From assembly GCF_000010725.1 (NCBI RefSeq), contig NC_013854.1, positions 587,001 to 651,000 on the forward strand: a stretch of DNA of 64,000 nt. Reading direction: 5' to 3'. The position numbers and the translations under genes were made by a program. Below are positions 9,549-18,877 of the stretch, in pieces. Position 1 is the first letter of the stretch. Every line of letters starts with the position of its first letter. This stretch comes from Azospirillum sp. B510 (GTDB lineage: Bacteria; Pseudomonadota; Alphaproteobacteria; Azospirillales; Azospirillaceae). Under the pieces are notes generated by a model. It saw only the letters and a program-made list of their open reading frames with translations. It was not told where the DNA came from and searched no databases.

Positions 9549-9878
9549 ATGTTTCGCATCGCCGGCCTCAGCCCGCTCGCGCATCTGCTCCGCGCCCTCG
9601 TCTATCTCTATCGCTGGACCTTGTCGCCCTTCGTAGGCTGGCAGTGCCGTTTCCAGCCGACCTGCTCCCGCTACGCCATCGAATCGCTGGAAAAGCACGG
9701 AGCCATCCGGGGGGGATGGCTGACGCTGCGCCGGCTCGGGCGTTGCCATCCCTGGGGCGGGTCAGGCTGGGATCCCGTGCCCGATCCCGCCGCGCCACCG
9801 GCGCGCATGATGCCGCATCGCTGCGGTTCGCGGGAAAAAGGGCATGCGGCGGTTGCCCAGCCCGGCGAAAACCCGTAA
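9549..9878 (+). CDS. yidD: Membrane protein insertion efficiency factor YidD
   Basis: A 109-residue YidD homologue recognised by LVYLYRWTLSPFVGWQCRFQ, PTCSRYAIESLEKHGAIRGG and the C-terminal RLGRCHPWGGSGWDPVP. These small proteins have one amphipathic membrane-associated helix and help YidC-dependent insertion. It lies between rnpA and yidC, 15 bases after rnpA. The C-terminal tail after WDPVP is long compared with the family and poorly conserved. Confidence 0.93.
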   Translation: MFRIAGLSPLAHLLRALVYLYRWTLSPFVGWQCRFQPTCSRYAIESLEKHGAIRGGWLTLRRLGRCHPWGGSGWDPVPDPAAPPARMMPHRCGSREKGHAAVAQPGENP

Positions 9879-9933
9879 CAAGGCCGCGCACACGCCGCCC
9901 TTCTTTCAAAGGCCCCACGGCAACCGGGACGCC

Positions 9934-11667
9934 ATGACCGACCAACGCAACCTCATCATCGCGATTGCCCTGTCGATCGCCATCCTTCTGGGCTTCCAGT
10001 ATTTTTACGAGAAGCCGCGGGTGGAGCAGCAGAAGCAACTCGCCGCCCAGCAGGCCGCCCAGACGGAGCAGTCGGTGCCGGTGCCGGCCCCCGGCGTGCC
10101 CGCCCAGCTGCCCTCCGGCATGAGCACGGCCGAGGTCGCGAAGGAGCGTCCCGTGCTGCTCGCCGAGCAGATGGCGGCCGGCACCCGGGTGAAGATCGAC
10201 ACGCCCGCCCTGCACGGCTCGGTCAACCTCGTCGGCGGCCGCATCGACGACCTGACGCTGGCCCAGTATCACGAGACCCCGGACCCCAAGAGCCCGGAGA
10301 TCGTGCTGCTGGCCCCGGCCGGCACGCCCGCCGCCTATTACGCCGAGTTCGGCTGGGTGCCGCAGGGTGCCGGCGTCGCCACCCCGACCGCGACCACCCG
10401 CTGGACCGCCGATGGCGCCGCCCTGACCCCGGAAAAGCCGCTGACCCTGAGCTGGGACAATGGCCAGGGGCTGGTGTTCGAGCGCAAGATCGCCGTCGAT
10501 CCCGACTTCATGTTCACGGTGACCCAGACCGTGCGCAACACCGGCGCCGCCCCGGTCACCCTGCTGCCCTACAGCCTGGTGTCGCGCAGCGGCACGCCGC
10601 ACACGTCGGGCTACTACATCCTGCATGAAGGCCCGCTCGGCGTCTTCAACGGCTCGCTGACCGAAGAGAAGTACGACGACGTCCGCAAGGCCGGCTCGAT
10701 CGCCAAGGACACCACCGGTGGCTGGATCGGCATCACCGACAAATATTGGCTGGTGTCGCTGGTGCCCGACCCGAGCGAGAAGGTCACCGCGCGCTTCCTC
10801 TACAACCAGGTCGCCAACGCCGACCGCTACCAGACCGACACCATGGGTGCCCCGGTCACGGTGGCGCCGGGCGCCTCGGCCGAGAACACCGGCCGCCTGT
10901 TCGCCGGCGCCAAGCAGGTGAAGCTGCTGGACGGCTACTCCGAGAAGCTGAACATCAAGAATTTCGACCTCGCGATCGATTTCGGCTGGTTCTACTTCCT
11001 GACCAAGCCCTTCTTCTACGCGCTGGATTTCCTGGGCCGCATCATCGGCAATTTCGGCATCGCCATCCTGGTGCTGACCGTCTGCGTCAAGGCCGTCTTC
11101 TTCCCGCTCGCCAACAAGTCCTATCAGGCGATGAGCAAGATGAAGGCCCTGCAACCCAAGATGCAGGAACTGCGCGAGAAGTTCAGCGATGATCAGGCGC
11201 GCATGAACCAGGAGCTGATGGCGCTTTACAAGCGCGAGAAGGTCTCCCCGGTGTCCGGCTGCCTGCCGATCGTGATCCAGATCCCGGTGTTCTTCTCGCT
11301 CTACAAGGTTCTGTTCGTGACCATCGAGATGCGGCATGCGCCCTTCTTCGGCTGGATCCACGACCTGTCCTCGCCCGATCCGACGACCATCTTCAACCTG
11401 TTCGGCCTGATCCCCTGGGATCCGCCCGCCATGCTGCATCTCGGCCTGTGGCCGCTGATCATGGGCGTGACGATGTGGTTCCAGCAGAAGATGAACCCGG
11501 CACCGCCCGATCCGGTCCAGGCGAAGGTGTTCCAGTTCCTGCCCATCGTCTTCACCTTCATGCTCGCCGGCTTCCCGGCCGGTCTGGTGATCTACTGGGC
11601 CTGGAACAACACCCTGTCGGTCCTCCAGCAATGGACCATCATGAAGCGCATGGGCGTGAAGGCCTGA
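9934..11667 (+). CDS. yidC: Membrane protein insertase YidC
   Basis: A 577-residue inner-membrane insertase of the gram-negative type. The first transmembrane helix is RNLIIAIALSIAILLGFQYF. A large periplasmic beta domain (about residues 60-340) follows, then the conserved C-terminal core of five helices: NFGIAILVLTVCVKAVFFPL, the coiled hairpin SKMKALQPKMQELREKF, LPIVIQIPVFFSLYKVL, and QFLPIVFTFMLAGFPAGLVIYWAWNN. The start at 9934 fits the family; the upstream extension runs through the yidD tail. It inserts membrane proteins alone or with SecYEG. Confidence 0.97.
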   Translation: MTDQRNLIIAIALSIAILLGFQYFYEKPRVEQQKQLAAQQAAQTEQSVPVPAPGVPAQLPSGMSTAEVAKERPVLLAEQMAAGTRVKIDTPALHGSVNLVGGRIDDLTLAQYHETPDPKSPEIVLLAPAGTPAAYYAEFGWVPQGAGVATPTATTRWTADGAALTPEKPLTLSWDNGQGLVFERKIAVDPDFMFTVTQTVRNTGAAPVTLLPYSLVSRSGTPHTSGYYILHEGPLGVFNGSLTEEKYDDVRKAGSIAKDTTGGWIGITDKYWLVSLVPDPSEKVTARFLYNQVANADRYQTDTMGAPVTVAPGASAENTGRLFAGAKQVKLLDGYSEKLNIKNFDLAIDFGWFYFLTKPFFYALDFLGRIIGNFGIAILVLTVCVKAVFFPLANKSYQAMSKMKALQPKMQELREKFSDDQARMNQELMALYKREKVSPVSGCLPIVIQIPVFFSLYKVLFVTIEMRHAPFFGWIHDLSSPDPTTIFNLFGLIPWDPPAMLHLGLWPLIMGVTMWFQQKMNPAPPDPVQAKVFQFLPIVFTFMLAGFPAGLVIYWAWNNTLSVLQQWTIMKRMGVKA

Positions 11668-11718
11668 CCGGCCTCCCTCCTCTGCCCAGTTTGTGAGATC
11701 TGCCGCCGGCAAAGGCCC

Positions 11719-11745
11719 TTGACGGGACTTTGCCGGCGGTATGTT
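11719..11745 (+). promoter_or_regulatory. Weak candidate promoter upstream of engB
   Basis: TTGACG at 11719-11724 and TATGTT at 11740-11745 are 15 bases apart, a short spacer. Position about 30 bases before the engB start is plausible, but engB may equally be transcribed from yidC. Confidence 0.35.
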
Positions 11746-11775
11746 TTTCAGCCCATCCCAACGAGAGCGCCCGCC

Positions 11776-12459
11776 ATGACCACCTCCGACACGCCGACCC
11801 CCAGCAGCCCCAGCATCGTTTCCGGCTTCGACGAGGCCGCGCTGGAGGCCGGCAGGCTGCTGTTCGCCAAGGAGTGCGACTTCGTCTGGGGCGCCAACGC
11901 GCTGAACCAGCTGCCGGAGGCCGACCTGCCGGAGGTCGCCTTCGCCGGCCGGTCTAATGTCGGCAAATCGAGCCTCGTCAACGCGCTGACCGGGCGCAAG
12001 ACCCTGGCCCGCACCTCCAACACGCCGGGCCGCACGCAGCAGCTCAACTTCTTCAACCTCGGCGACCGGCTGAAGCTGGTGGACATGCCCGGCTATGGCT
12101 ACGCCAAGGAATCGAAGGAGAAGGTGGAGGCGTGGAACGACATGGTCCGCCGCTTCCTACGCGGGCGAGTAACCCTGCGCCGGGCGCTGGTTCTGATTGA
12201 TTCCCGCCATGGACTTAAACCCAATGATCATGAGATCATGGAGATGCTCGACCGCACGGCGGTGCCTTATGTCGTTGTGCTTACCAAGGCGGACAAGGTG
12301 AAGGAGGCCGATTTGGACAAGGTGCGGCGCGCCACCGAACTCGGGTTGAAGAAGCATCCAGCTGCCTTCCCCGACATTCATGTGACCAGCTCCGAAAAGG
12401 GCCTTGGCATCGCGGAGCTTCGCGCCAGTCTCGCGTCGCTCGCCCTCGTCGCGGAATAG
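11776..12459 (+). CDS. engB: Ribosome biogenesis GTP-binding protein EngB (YihA/YsxC)
   Basis: A 227-residue small GTPase involved in late 50S assembly and often essential. Motifs are G1 GRSNVGKSSLVNAL, G2 with TSNTPGRTQQ, G3 DMPGYGYA, G4 TKADKV and G5 TSSEKGLG. Extra N-terminal residues (about 55 before the G1 region) include a short low-complexity start, as in other alphaproteobacterial homologues. The ATG at 11776 is preceded by ACGAGAGCG. The opposite strand is also open over long stretches but shows no protein-like features. Confidence 0.95.
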   Translation: MTTSDTPTPSSPSIVSGFDEAALEAGRLLFAKECDFVWGANALNQLPEADLPEVAFAGRSNVGKSSLVNALTGRKTLARTSNTPGRTQQLNFFNLGDRLKLVDMPGYGYAKESKEKVEAWNDMVRRFLRGRVTLRRALVLIDSRHGLKPNDHEIMEMLDRTAVPYVVVLTKADKVKEADLDKVRRATELGLKKHPAAFPDIHVTSSEKGLGIAELRASLASLALVAE

Positions 12460-12471
12460 GGCGAAGCGGCG

Positions 12472-13749
12472 ATGGGCGGCCTTTCTCCCGCGCTGCTGTT
12501 TCTGATCCAGTCTCTGCTGCTGATCGCCGGGCCGTTCTTCCTGTGGCGGCTCGGCGGCGGGCGCCACATCGCGCCGATGGTGGTGATCCAGATCCTGTTC
12601 GGGGTGGCGCTCGGCCCGTCGCTGCTCGGCCGGCTGGTGCCGGACCTGTGGGGGGTGCTGTTCGCGCCGGCGGCCCTGGCGCCACTGTCCGGGCTGGCGC
12701 TGATGGCCGTGCTGTTCTTCGCCTTCCTGACCGGCCTGCATCTCGATCCCGCCGAGTTCCGCGGTCGTGGCGGGGCGTTCGCCACCGTGGCGCTGTCCAG
12801 CATGCTGGTGCCGACCCTGTTGGGGGTGGGTCTGGGCTGGTGGCTGGCCGGGGCTTTTCCCGCCATGACCGGTCCGCGTGCCACCCCCGGCCTGTTCGCC
12901 GCCGGTTTCGGCATCTGCGTCGGCGTTACCGCCTTGCCGGTGCTGGGCGCCATCCTGCGCGAGATGGATTTGCTGGGCGAGCGGGTGGGGCGGCTGGCGC
13001 TCGGCTGTGCCGCAGTGAATGATGCGCTGTTGTGGTTGCTGATCGCCGCCGTTCTCGCCTGGTCGACCGCGGACGGCGGTGATCGCTGGACGGTCGCCTG
13101 GGTGGGGGTGTTCGGCTTTGTCTATGTCGGGGTGATGGTCCTGGCGGTGCGCCCGTTGCTCGACCGATTGCTGGAGCGGGTGGTGCCGGACGGGCGGATG
13201 GGTGATACCGCGGTGGTGGTGACCTGTGCCGCGCTGCTGGCGTCGGCCGCGGTGACCGAACTGATCGGGCTGCATTACATCCTGGGTGCCTTCGTCGCCG
13301 GCAGTGCCATGCCGCGCCGCCATGCCGCCGCGATCCTCGACCGGCTGGAACATTTCTCCACCCTGATCCTGCTGCCCTTCTTCTTCACGCTGACCGGTTT
13401 GAAGGTGACCTTGACGCTGGACGATCCGGCGCAATGGACGGTCTTGGCGCTTGCCAGCCTCGCCACCCTGGCCGGCAAGATGGCGGGCACCGCGCTGCCC
13501 GCCCGCCTGACCGGGGAAAGCTGGCGGGATGCGCTCAGGCTCGGCACGCTGATGCCCTGCAAGGGGCTGATGGAGGTGATCGTGCTGACCGTGCTGCTGG
13601 AGGCGGGGGTGCTGTCCGCGTCCTGCTTCTCGGCGATGGTTCTGATGGCGGTGGCGGTCACCGCCCTGACCCAGCCGATGACCCGGCTGGCCGGCTGGCG
13701 CCGTCCGGTCGCCGCCGCTGTCTCCGGCGCCCGGTCGCGGGGTGTGTGA
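12472..13749 (+). CDS. Cation/proton antiporter (CPA2 family)
   Basis: A 425-residue polytopic membrane protein with about 12 hydrophobic helices. It has Na+/H+ exchanger family traits: QILFGVALGPSLLGRLVPDL near the N-terminus, the FAAGFGICVGVTALPVLGAI helix, and AVNDALLWLLIAAVLAW with an acidic pair in the membrane. It resembles Kef/NapA-type antiporters but has no C-terminal RCK/TrkA-N nucleotide-binding domain. It starts 12 bases after engB. The transported ion cannot be told from sequence. Confidence 0.85.
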   Translation: MGGLSPALLFLIQSLLLIAGPFFLWRLGGGRHIAPMVVIQILFGVALGPSLLGRLVPDLWGVLFAPAALAPLSGLALMAVLFFAFLTGLHLDPAEFRGRGGAFATVALSSMLVPTLLGVGLGWWLAGAFPAMTGPRATPGLFAAGFGICVGVTALPVLGAILREMDLLGERVGRLALGCAAVNDALLWLLIAAVLAWSTADGGDRWTVAWVGVFGFVYVGVMVLAVRPLLDRLLERVVPDGRMGDTAVVVTCAALLASAAVTELIGLHYILGAFVAGSAMPRRHAAAILDRLEHFSTLILLPFFFTLTGLKVTLTLDDPAQWTVLALASLATLAGKMAGTALPARLTGESWRDALRLGTLMPCKGLMEVIVLTVLLEAGVLSASCFSAMVLMAVAVTALTQPMTRLAGWRRPVAAAVSGARSRGV

Positions 13750-13831
13750 CCGTTAAATTCACCCCTAGGCAACCGCCCGGCCTTTCCGTTAAAGAAGCCC
13801 GACAGTCCAACCCGACAAAGGGCATCCTCCC

Positions 13832-14731
13832 GTGCAGACTCCCTCCCGTGACGAGTGGCTCGCCAAGGCCCGCACCCTGTCCGAAGCGCTGCCCTACATG
13901 CGCCGTTATGCCGGGAGCACCTTCGTCATCAAGTATGGCGGGCATGCCATGGGCGATGCCAGCCTGGCGGAGCTGTTCGCGCGCGATATCGTCCTGCTGA
14001 AGCAGGTCGGCATCAACCCGGTGGTCGTCCATGGCGGCGGCCCGCAGATCGGCCAGATGCTGGAGCGGCTGAAGATCAAGTCCAGCTTCATCGACGGCCT
14101 GCGCGTCACCGACAAGGAGACGGTCGAGGTGGTCGAGATGGTGCTGGCCGGCTCCATCAACAAGCAGATCGTCGCCGCCATCAACAGCGCCGGCGGCCGC
14201 GCCGTCGGCCTGTCGGGCAAGGACAGCAACCTGATCACCGCCCGCCGGCTGGAGCGCGTGCAGCGCGACCCTGACAGCAACATCGAGAAGGTGCTGGATC
14301 TCGGCTTCGTCGGCGAACCCTACAAGGTCAATCCGCAGATCCTGCATGCGATGGCCCAGTCGGACATCATCCCGGTGATCGCGCCGGTCGGCTTCGACGT
14401 GAAGGGCGACACCTACAACATCAACGCCGATACGGCGGCCGGTGCGGTCGCGGCGGCGGTGAAGGCAGCGCGCTTCTTCCTGCTGACCGACGTCGCCGGC
14501 GTGCTCGACAAGGAAAAGAAGCTGATCGAGAGGATGTCGCTGGAGGATGCCCAGAGGGCCATCGCCGACGGCACCGCGTCCGGCGGCATGATCCCGAAGA
14601 TCGAGACCTGCATCGGCGCGGTGGAGCAGGGCGTCGAGGCCGCGGTCATCCTCGATGGCCGCGTGCCGCATGCGCTGCTGCTGGAGATCTTCACCGAGGG
14701 CGGCGCCGGCACGCTGATCGGCAAGGCCTGA
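13832..14731 (+). CDS. argB: N-acetylglutamate kinase
   Basis: A 299-residue amino-acid kinase that phosphorylates N-acetyl-L-glutamate in arginine biosynthesis. Motifs include [48 protein letters not shown] and [15 protein letters not shown]. The long mobile N-terminal helix ([20 protein letters not shown]) is typical of the hexameric, arginine-inhibited class, so feedback control by arginine is likely. It is 82 bases downstream of the antiporter and followed by a small gene. Confidence 0.96.
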   Translation: MQTPSRDEWLAKARTLSEALPYMRRYAGSTFVIKYGGHAMGDASLAELFARDIVLLKQVGINPVVVHGGGPQIGQMLERLKIKSSFIDGLRVTDKETVEVVEMVLAGSINKQIVAAINSAGGRAVGLSGKDSNLITARRLERVQRDPDSNIEKVLDLGFVGEPYKVNPQILHAMAQSDIIPVIAPVGFDVKGDTYNINADTAAGAVAAAVKAARFFLLTDVAGVLDKEKKLIERMSLEDAQRAIADGTASGGMIPKIETCIGAVEQGVEAAVILDGRVPHALLLEIFTEGGAGTLIGKA

Positions 14732-14761
14732 TCCGTCGACGGGGACTGCTGGGGGGACCAG

Positions 14762-15043
14762 ATGACCGACCTGCGCAAGGAGCTGCTCCGCCAGATGCAG
14801 GCCATCCGCGAGCGGATGGACCCGAAGCTGGTGGAGCGCGCCAAGCTGGCGGCGTTGGGCAAGGTCCCCTATGACAGCGACGCGGCGAAGGAGGCGGTCG
14901 GCCATTTCCTCGACGCCAAGCGGGATGGCGGCGCTTTCCGCCGCAAGCTTGAGCAGGCGCTGAAGGCCGAGGGGGCGACGCTGGATCTCGACGGGGAGAA
15001 GGCCGCGCCCGAGAAGCCGAAGCGCGGTGGCCGGCTGACGTAA
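14762..15043 (+). CDS. Small conserved-looking hypothetical protein
   Basis: A 93-residue, charged, helical protein (MTDLRKELLRQMQAIRERMD onward) with a lysine-rich C-terminus (EKPKRGGRLT). It starts 30 bases after argB, with GGGGGGA as a possible ribosome binding site, and is followed by a perfect hairpin. No membrane segment or known domain is visible. It is probably cotranscribed with argB; its role is unknown. Confidence 0.7.
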   Translation: MTDLRKELLRQMQAIRERMDPKLVERAKLAALGKVPYDSDAAKEAVGHFLDAKRDGGAFRRKLEQALKAEGATLDLDGEKAAPEKPKRGGRLT

Positions 15044-15047
15044 ATTG

Positions 15048-15072
15048 CCCCTCTCCCGGGGCGGGAGAGGGG
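15048..15072 (+). terminator. Terminator-like hairpin after the argB operon
   Basis: CCCCTCTCCC (15048-15057) pairs perfectly with GGGAGAGGGG (15063-15072) around a GGGGC loop. There is no T tract, so it may be a transcript 3' end stabiliser rather than a classical intrinsic terminator. Confidence 0.55.
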
Positions 15073-15099
15073 CGGGTTACCTACGCAAGGAGCACCGCC

Positions 15100-16083
15100 T
15101 TGCTGCATGTCTTCGTCAATGACGGCGGCCTGTTGCGTTGGGCGAGGGGGGCCGCGGAGGACGCGGCGCCGCTGCCCGACAGCACGGTCTGGCTCGACCT
15201 GATCAACCCGACGCCCGACGAGCTGTCGCGGGTGGAGGCGCTGATCGGCACCGGCCTGCCGACCCGCGAGCAGATGGCGGAGATCGAGGAATCGAGCCGG
15301 CTGCGCATCGCCGGCGGGGTGCTGACCATGACCGTCACCGCGCTTGTCTGGGCCGACACCGACGAACCGCGCATCGCCACCGTCAGCTTCGTTCTGGCCG
15401 GGCGGCGGTTGGTGACCATCCACGACATCGATCCCCAGCCCTTGCTGGCCTTCCGCCGCCGCGCCATCCACGGCCGGGTGGCGGCCTCCCGCGGCGAGCT
15501 GGTGCTGGCGGCGCTGGTGGATGGGATGATCGACCGCACCTCCGTCGTGCTGCGGCGGACCGGGGTGGAGCTGGACGCGCTGAACCGGCGCTTCTTCCGC
15601 GGGCGCAAGCTGCGGTCGCGCGGCGAGACGCTGGATGACGCCCAGACGTTGAAACGCATCGGTCATGCCGGGCATCTGATCGGCAAGGCGCGGGTCAGTC
15701 TGGCCAGCCTGACCCGCATGACCGATTTCCTGGCGCGCGGCGATGGCTGGCATTCCGGCAAGGCGGCGCGGCGCTGGGCCAAGACCACGTTGCAGGATCT
15801 GCGGGGGTTGGACCAGTATGCCCGTTTCCTGTCCGGCAAGGTCGCCCTGGCGCTGGACACGGCACTCGGCCAGATCAATGTCGAGCAGAACGAGATCGTC
15901 AAGATCGTCTCGGTCCTCACCGTCCTGCTCTATCCGCCGATCCTGGTGACCAGCATCGGCGGCATGAATTTCACCGACATGCCGGGGCATGAATCGCCCT
16001 TCGGCTATCCCGGCGCCCTGGGGCTGGTGCTGCTGTCGGCGCTGCTGCCGGTGATCTATGTGCGGCTGAAGCGCTGGATGTAG
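15100..16083 (+). CDS. CorA/ZntB-type divalent cation transporter
   Basis: A 327-residue protein starting at a TTG (15100) with AAGGAG eight bases upstream. The N-terminal half is a soluble cytoplasmic funnel domain (TVWLDLINPTPDELSRVEAL, EIEESSRLRI). The C-terminus has two transmembrane helices joined by the family signature GGMN (TSIGGMNFTDMPGHESPFGY, then LGLVLLSALLPVIYV). CorA proteins carry Mg2+, Co2+ or Ni2+; the ZntB branch exports or imports Zn2+. The loop after GMN lacks the typical CorA MPE and reads TDMPG, closer to ZntB-like proteins, so the metal is uncertain. Confidence 0.88.
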   Translation: MLHVFVNDGGLLRWARGAAEDAAPLPDSTVWLDLINPTPDELSRVEALIGTGLPTREQMAEIEESSRLRIAGGVLTMTVTALVWADTDEPRIATVSFVLAGRRLVTIHDIDPQPLLAFRRRAIHGRVAASRGELVLAALVDGMIDRTSVVLRRTGVELDALNRRFFRGRKLRSRGETLDDAQTLKRIGHAGHLIGKARVSLASLTRMTDFLARGDGWHSGKAARRWAKTTLQDLRGLDQYARFLSGKVALALDTALGQINVEQNEIVKIVSVLTVLLYPPILVTSIGGMNFTDMPGHESPFGYPGALGLVLLSALLPVIYVRLKRWM

Positions 16084-16129
16084 CGTATTTCCACAATGTG
16101 GCCGGCGGATCGTCCGCCGCGCTTTCCTT

Positions 16130-16158
16130 TTGACACGACCGTCCGCCGGCGGCAGGAT
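16130..16158 (+). promoter_or_regulatory. Candidate promoter for the TPP riboswitch-thiC transcript
   Basis: TTGACA at 16130-16135 with CAGGAT at 16153-16158 after 17 bases. A start near 16165 would place the riboswitch at the very 5' end of the message. The -35 is perfect; the -10 is weak. Confidence 0.5.
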
Positions 16159-16168
16159 GGGCGCATTC

Positions 16169-16283
16169 CAGGGGGGTCCCGACAGGGGGCTGAGATACCA
16201 ACGGCCAAACGGCGCGAAGCGCCATCGGCAGCGTGGTGACCCTTTGAACCTGATCCGGGTCATACCGGCGAAGGGAGGGACCT
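16169..16283 (+). promoter_or_regulatory. TPP riboswitch (THI element) upstream of thiC
   Basis: The conserved parts of the thiamine pyrophosphate aptamer are visible in order: a 5' GGGG(G)TCCC stem, GGGGCTGAGATACC, a variable arm (ACGGCGCGAAGCGCC-like), ACCCTTTGAACCTGATC, and CGGGTCATACCGGCGAAGGGA. It lies about 145 bases before the thiC start. In alphaproteobacteria such elements usually act on translation or by premature termination when TPP is abundant, so thiC is expected to be repressed by thiamine. The expression platform lies in about 16284-16426 and was not resolved. Confidence 0.95.
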
Positions 16284-16345
16284 CGTGACGGGCCGATTTC
16301 CGCCCCGTCCGGCCGAGCAAACCCCGCCAGTCCGGGGACCCATGA

Positions 16346-18154
<1,809 letters not shown>

Positions 18155-18170
18155 GGTCCTGGCGTTGCTG

Positions 18171-18196
18171 CCCCTCCCTCTCGAAGAGGGGGAGGG
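18171..18196. terminator. Hairpin between convergent thiC and greB
   Basis: A G/C-rich inverted repeat, CCCCTCCCTCT with AGAGGGGGAGGG around a CGA loop, lies in the 70-base gap between the two convergent genes. It could end transcripts from both sides. No clear T tract is present. Confidence 0.5.
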
Positions 18197-18224
18197 ATGG
18201 GGAGGGGGCATCAACGCCCCCAAC

Positions 18225-18776
18225 TCACCCCGCGTACCGGATCTCCAGCACCTCGACCTGTTCCATCCCCGCCGGTGTGCGCACGTCGACCATGTCGCCC
18301 TCCCGCGCCTTCAGCAATGCGCGGGCGATGGGGGAGATCCAGCTGACATGGCCGCGGTCGGGATCGACCTCGTCGGCGCCGACGATGGTGACGGTGTTCT
18401 CGGATCCGTCCTCGCGGGCATAGGTGACGGTGGCGCCGAAGAAGACCTGTTCGCGGTTCTTCTGGTCCTGCGGATTGACCACCACCGCCGATTCCAGCCG
18501 CTTGTTCAGGAAACGGATGCGGCGGTCGATCTCGCGCAGGCGTTTCTTGCCGTAGAGATAGTCGCCATTCTCAGAGCGGTCGCCATTGCCGGCGGCCCAG
18601 GACACCACCTCCACCACCTTCGGCCGCTCCACCCGCAGCAGATGGCGCAGTTCCTCCTGCATGCGCTGGAAGCCCGGCGGGGTCATGTAGTTCTTGAAGC
18701 CTTGGGGCAGCGGTGCCGGATCGTCGAGATCGTCGTCGTCCGGCGTGTCGTTCTCGCGGGTGAAGGCCTTGCTCAT
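18225..18776 (-). CDS. greB: Transcription elongation factor GreB-like
   Basis: 183 residues. Gre factors enter the RNA polymerase secondary channel and stimulate cleavage of backtracked RNA. The N-terminal coiled coil reads PPGFQRMQEELRHLLRVERP, with the conserved acidic tip region GNGDRSENGDYLYGKKRL. The C-terminal domain includes VFFGATVTYA, SWISPIARALLKAREGD and VEVLEIRYA. The match to ENGDYLYGKK and the basic coiled coil favour GreB over GreA. A 30-residue acidic N-terminal extension (TPDDDDLDDPAP) precedes the coiled coil. It lies downstream of rne on the same strand, with a terminator between. Confidence 0.88.
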   Translation of the reverse strand: MSKAFTRENDTPDDDDLDDPAPLPQGFKNYMTPPGFQRMQEELRHLLRVERPKVVEVVSWAAGNGDRSENGDYLYGKKRLREIDRRIRFLNKRLESAVVVNPQDQKNREQVFFGATVTYAREDGSENTVTIVGADEVDPDRGHVSWISPIARALLKAREGDMVDVRTPAGMEQVEVLEIRYAG

Positions 18777-18820
18777 GGTCCGACCTGTCCTGTGGCGGGA
18801 TGATGACGTCCGGGAAAAGG

Positions 18821-18845
18821 AAAAGGCGCCTTTTCGGCGCCTTTT
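18821..18845 (-). terminator. Rho-independent terminator of rne
   Basis: AAAAGGCGCC (18821-18830) and GGCGCCTTTT (18836-18845) form a 10-bp perfect stem. Read on the minus strand it ends in a T-rich run (CCTTTTCCTTTTCCC), directly after the rne stop and before greB. Confidence 0.85.
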
Positions 18846-18877
18846 CCCGTTTCACAGCGTCCGGTGGGCCGTTCGGC

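Noticed and set aside
9568-11712. A 714-codon open frame antisense to yidC
   Set aside because: His/Gly/Glu-rich low-order sequence typical of antisense shadows in GC-rich DNA. yidC on the other strand is certain.
18171-18220. Direct-repeat-like GGGAGGG blocks as a possible CRISPR or repeat array
   Set aside because: Only a single G/C-rich inverted repeat between convergent genes, with no regular spacer pattern. No CRISPR array was found anywhere in the window.
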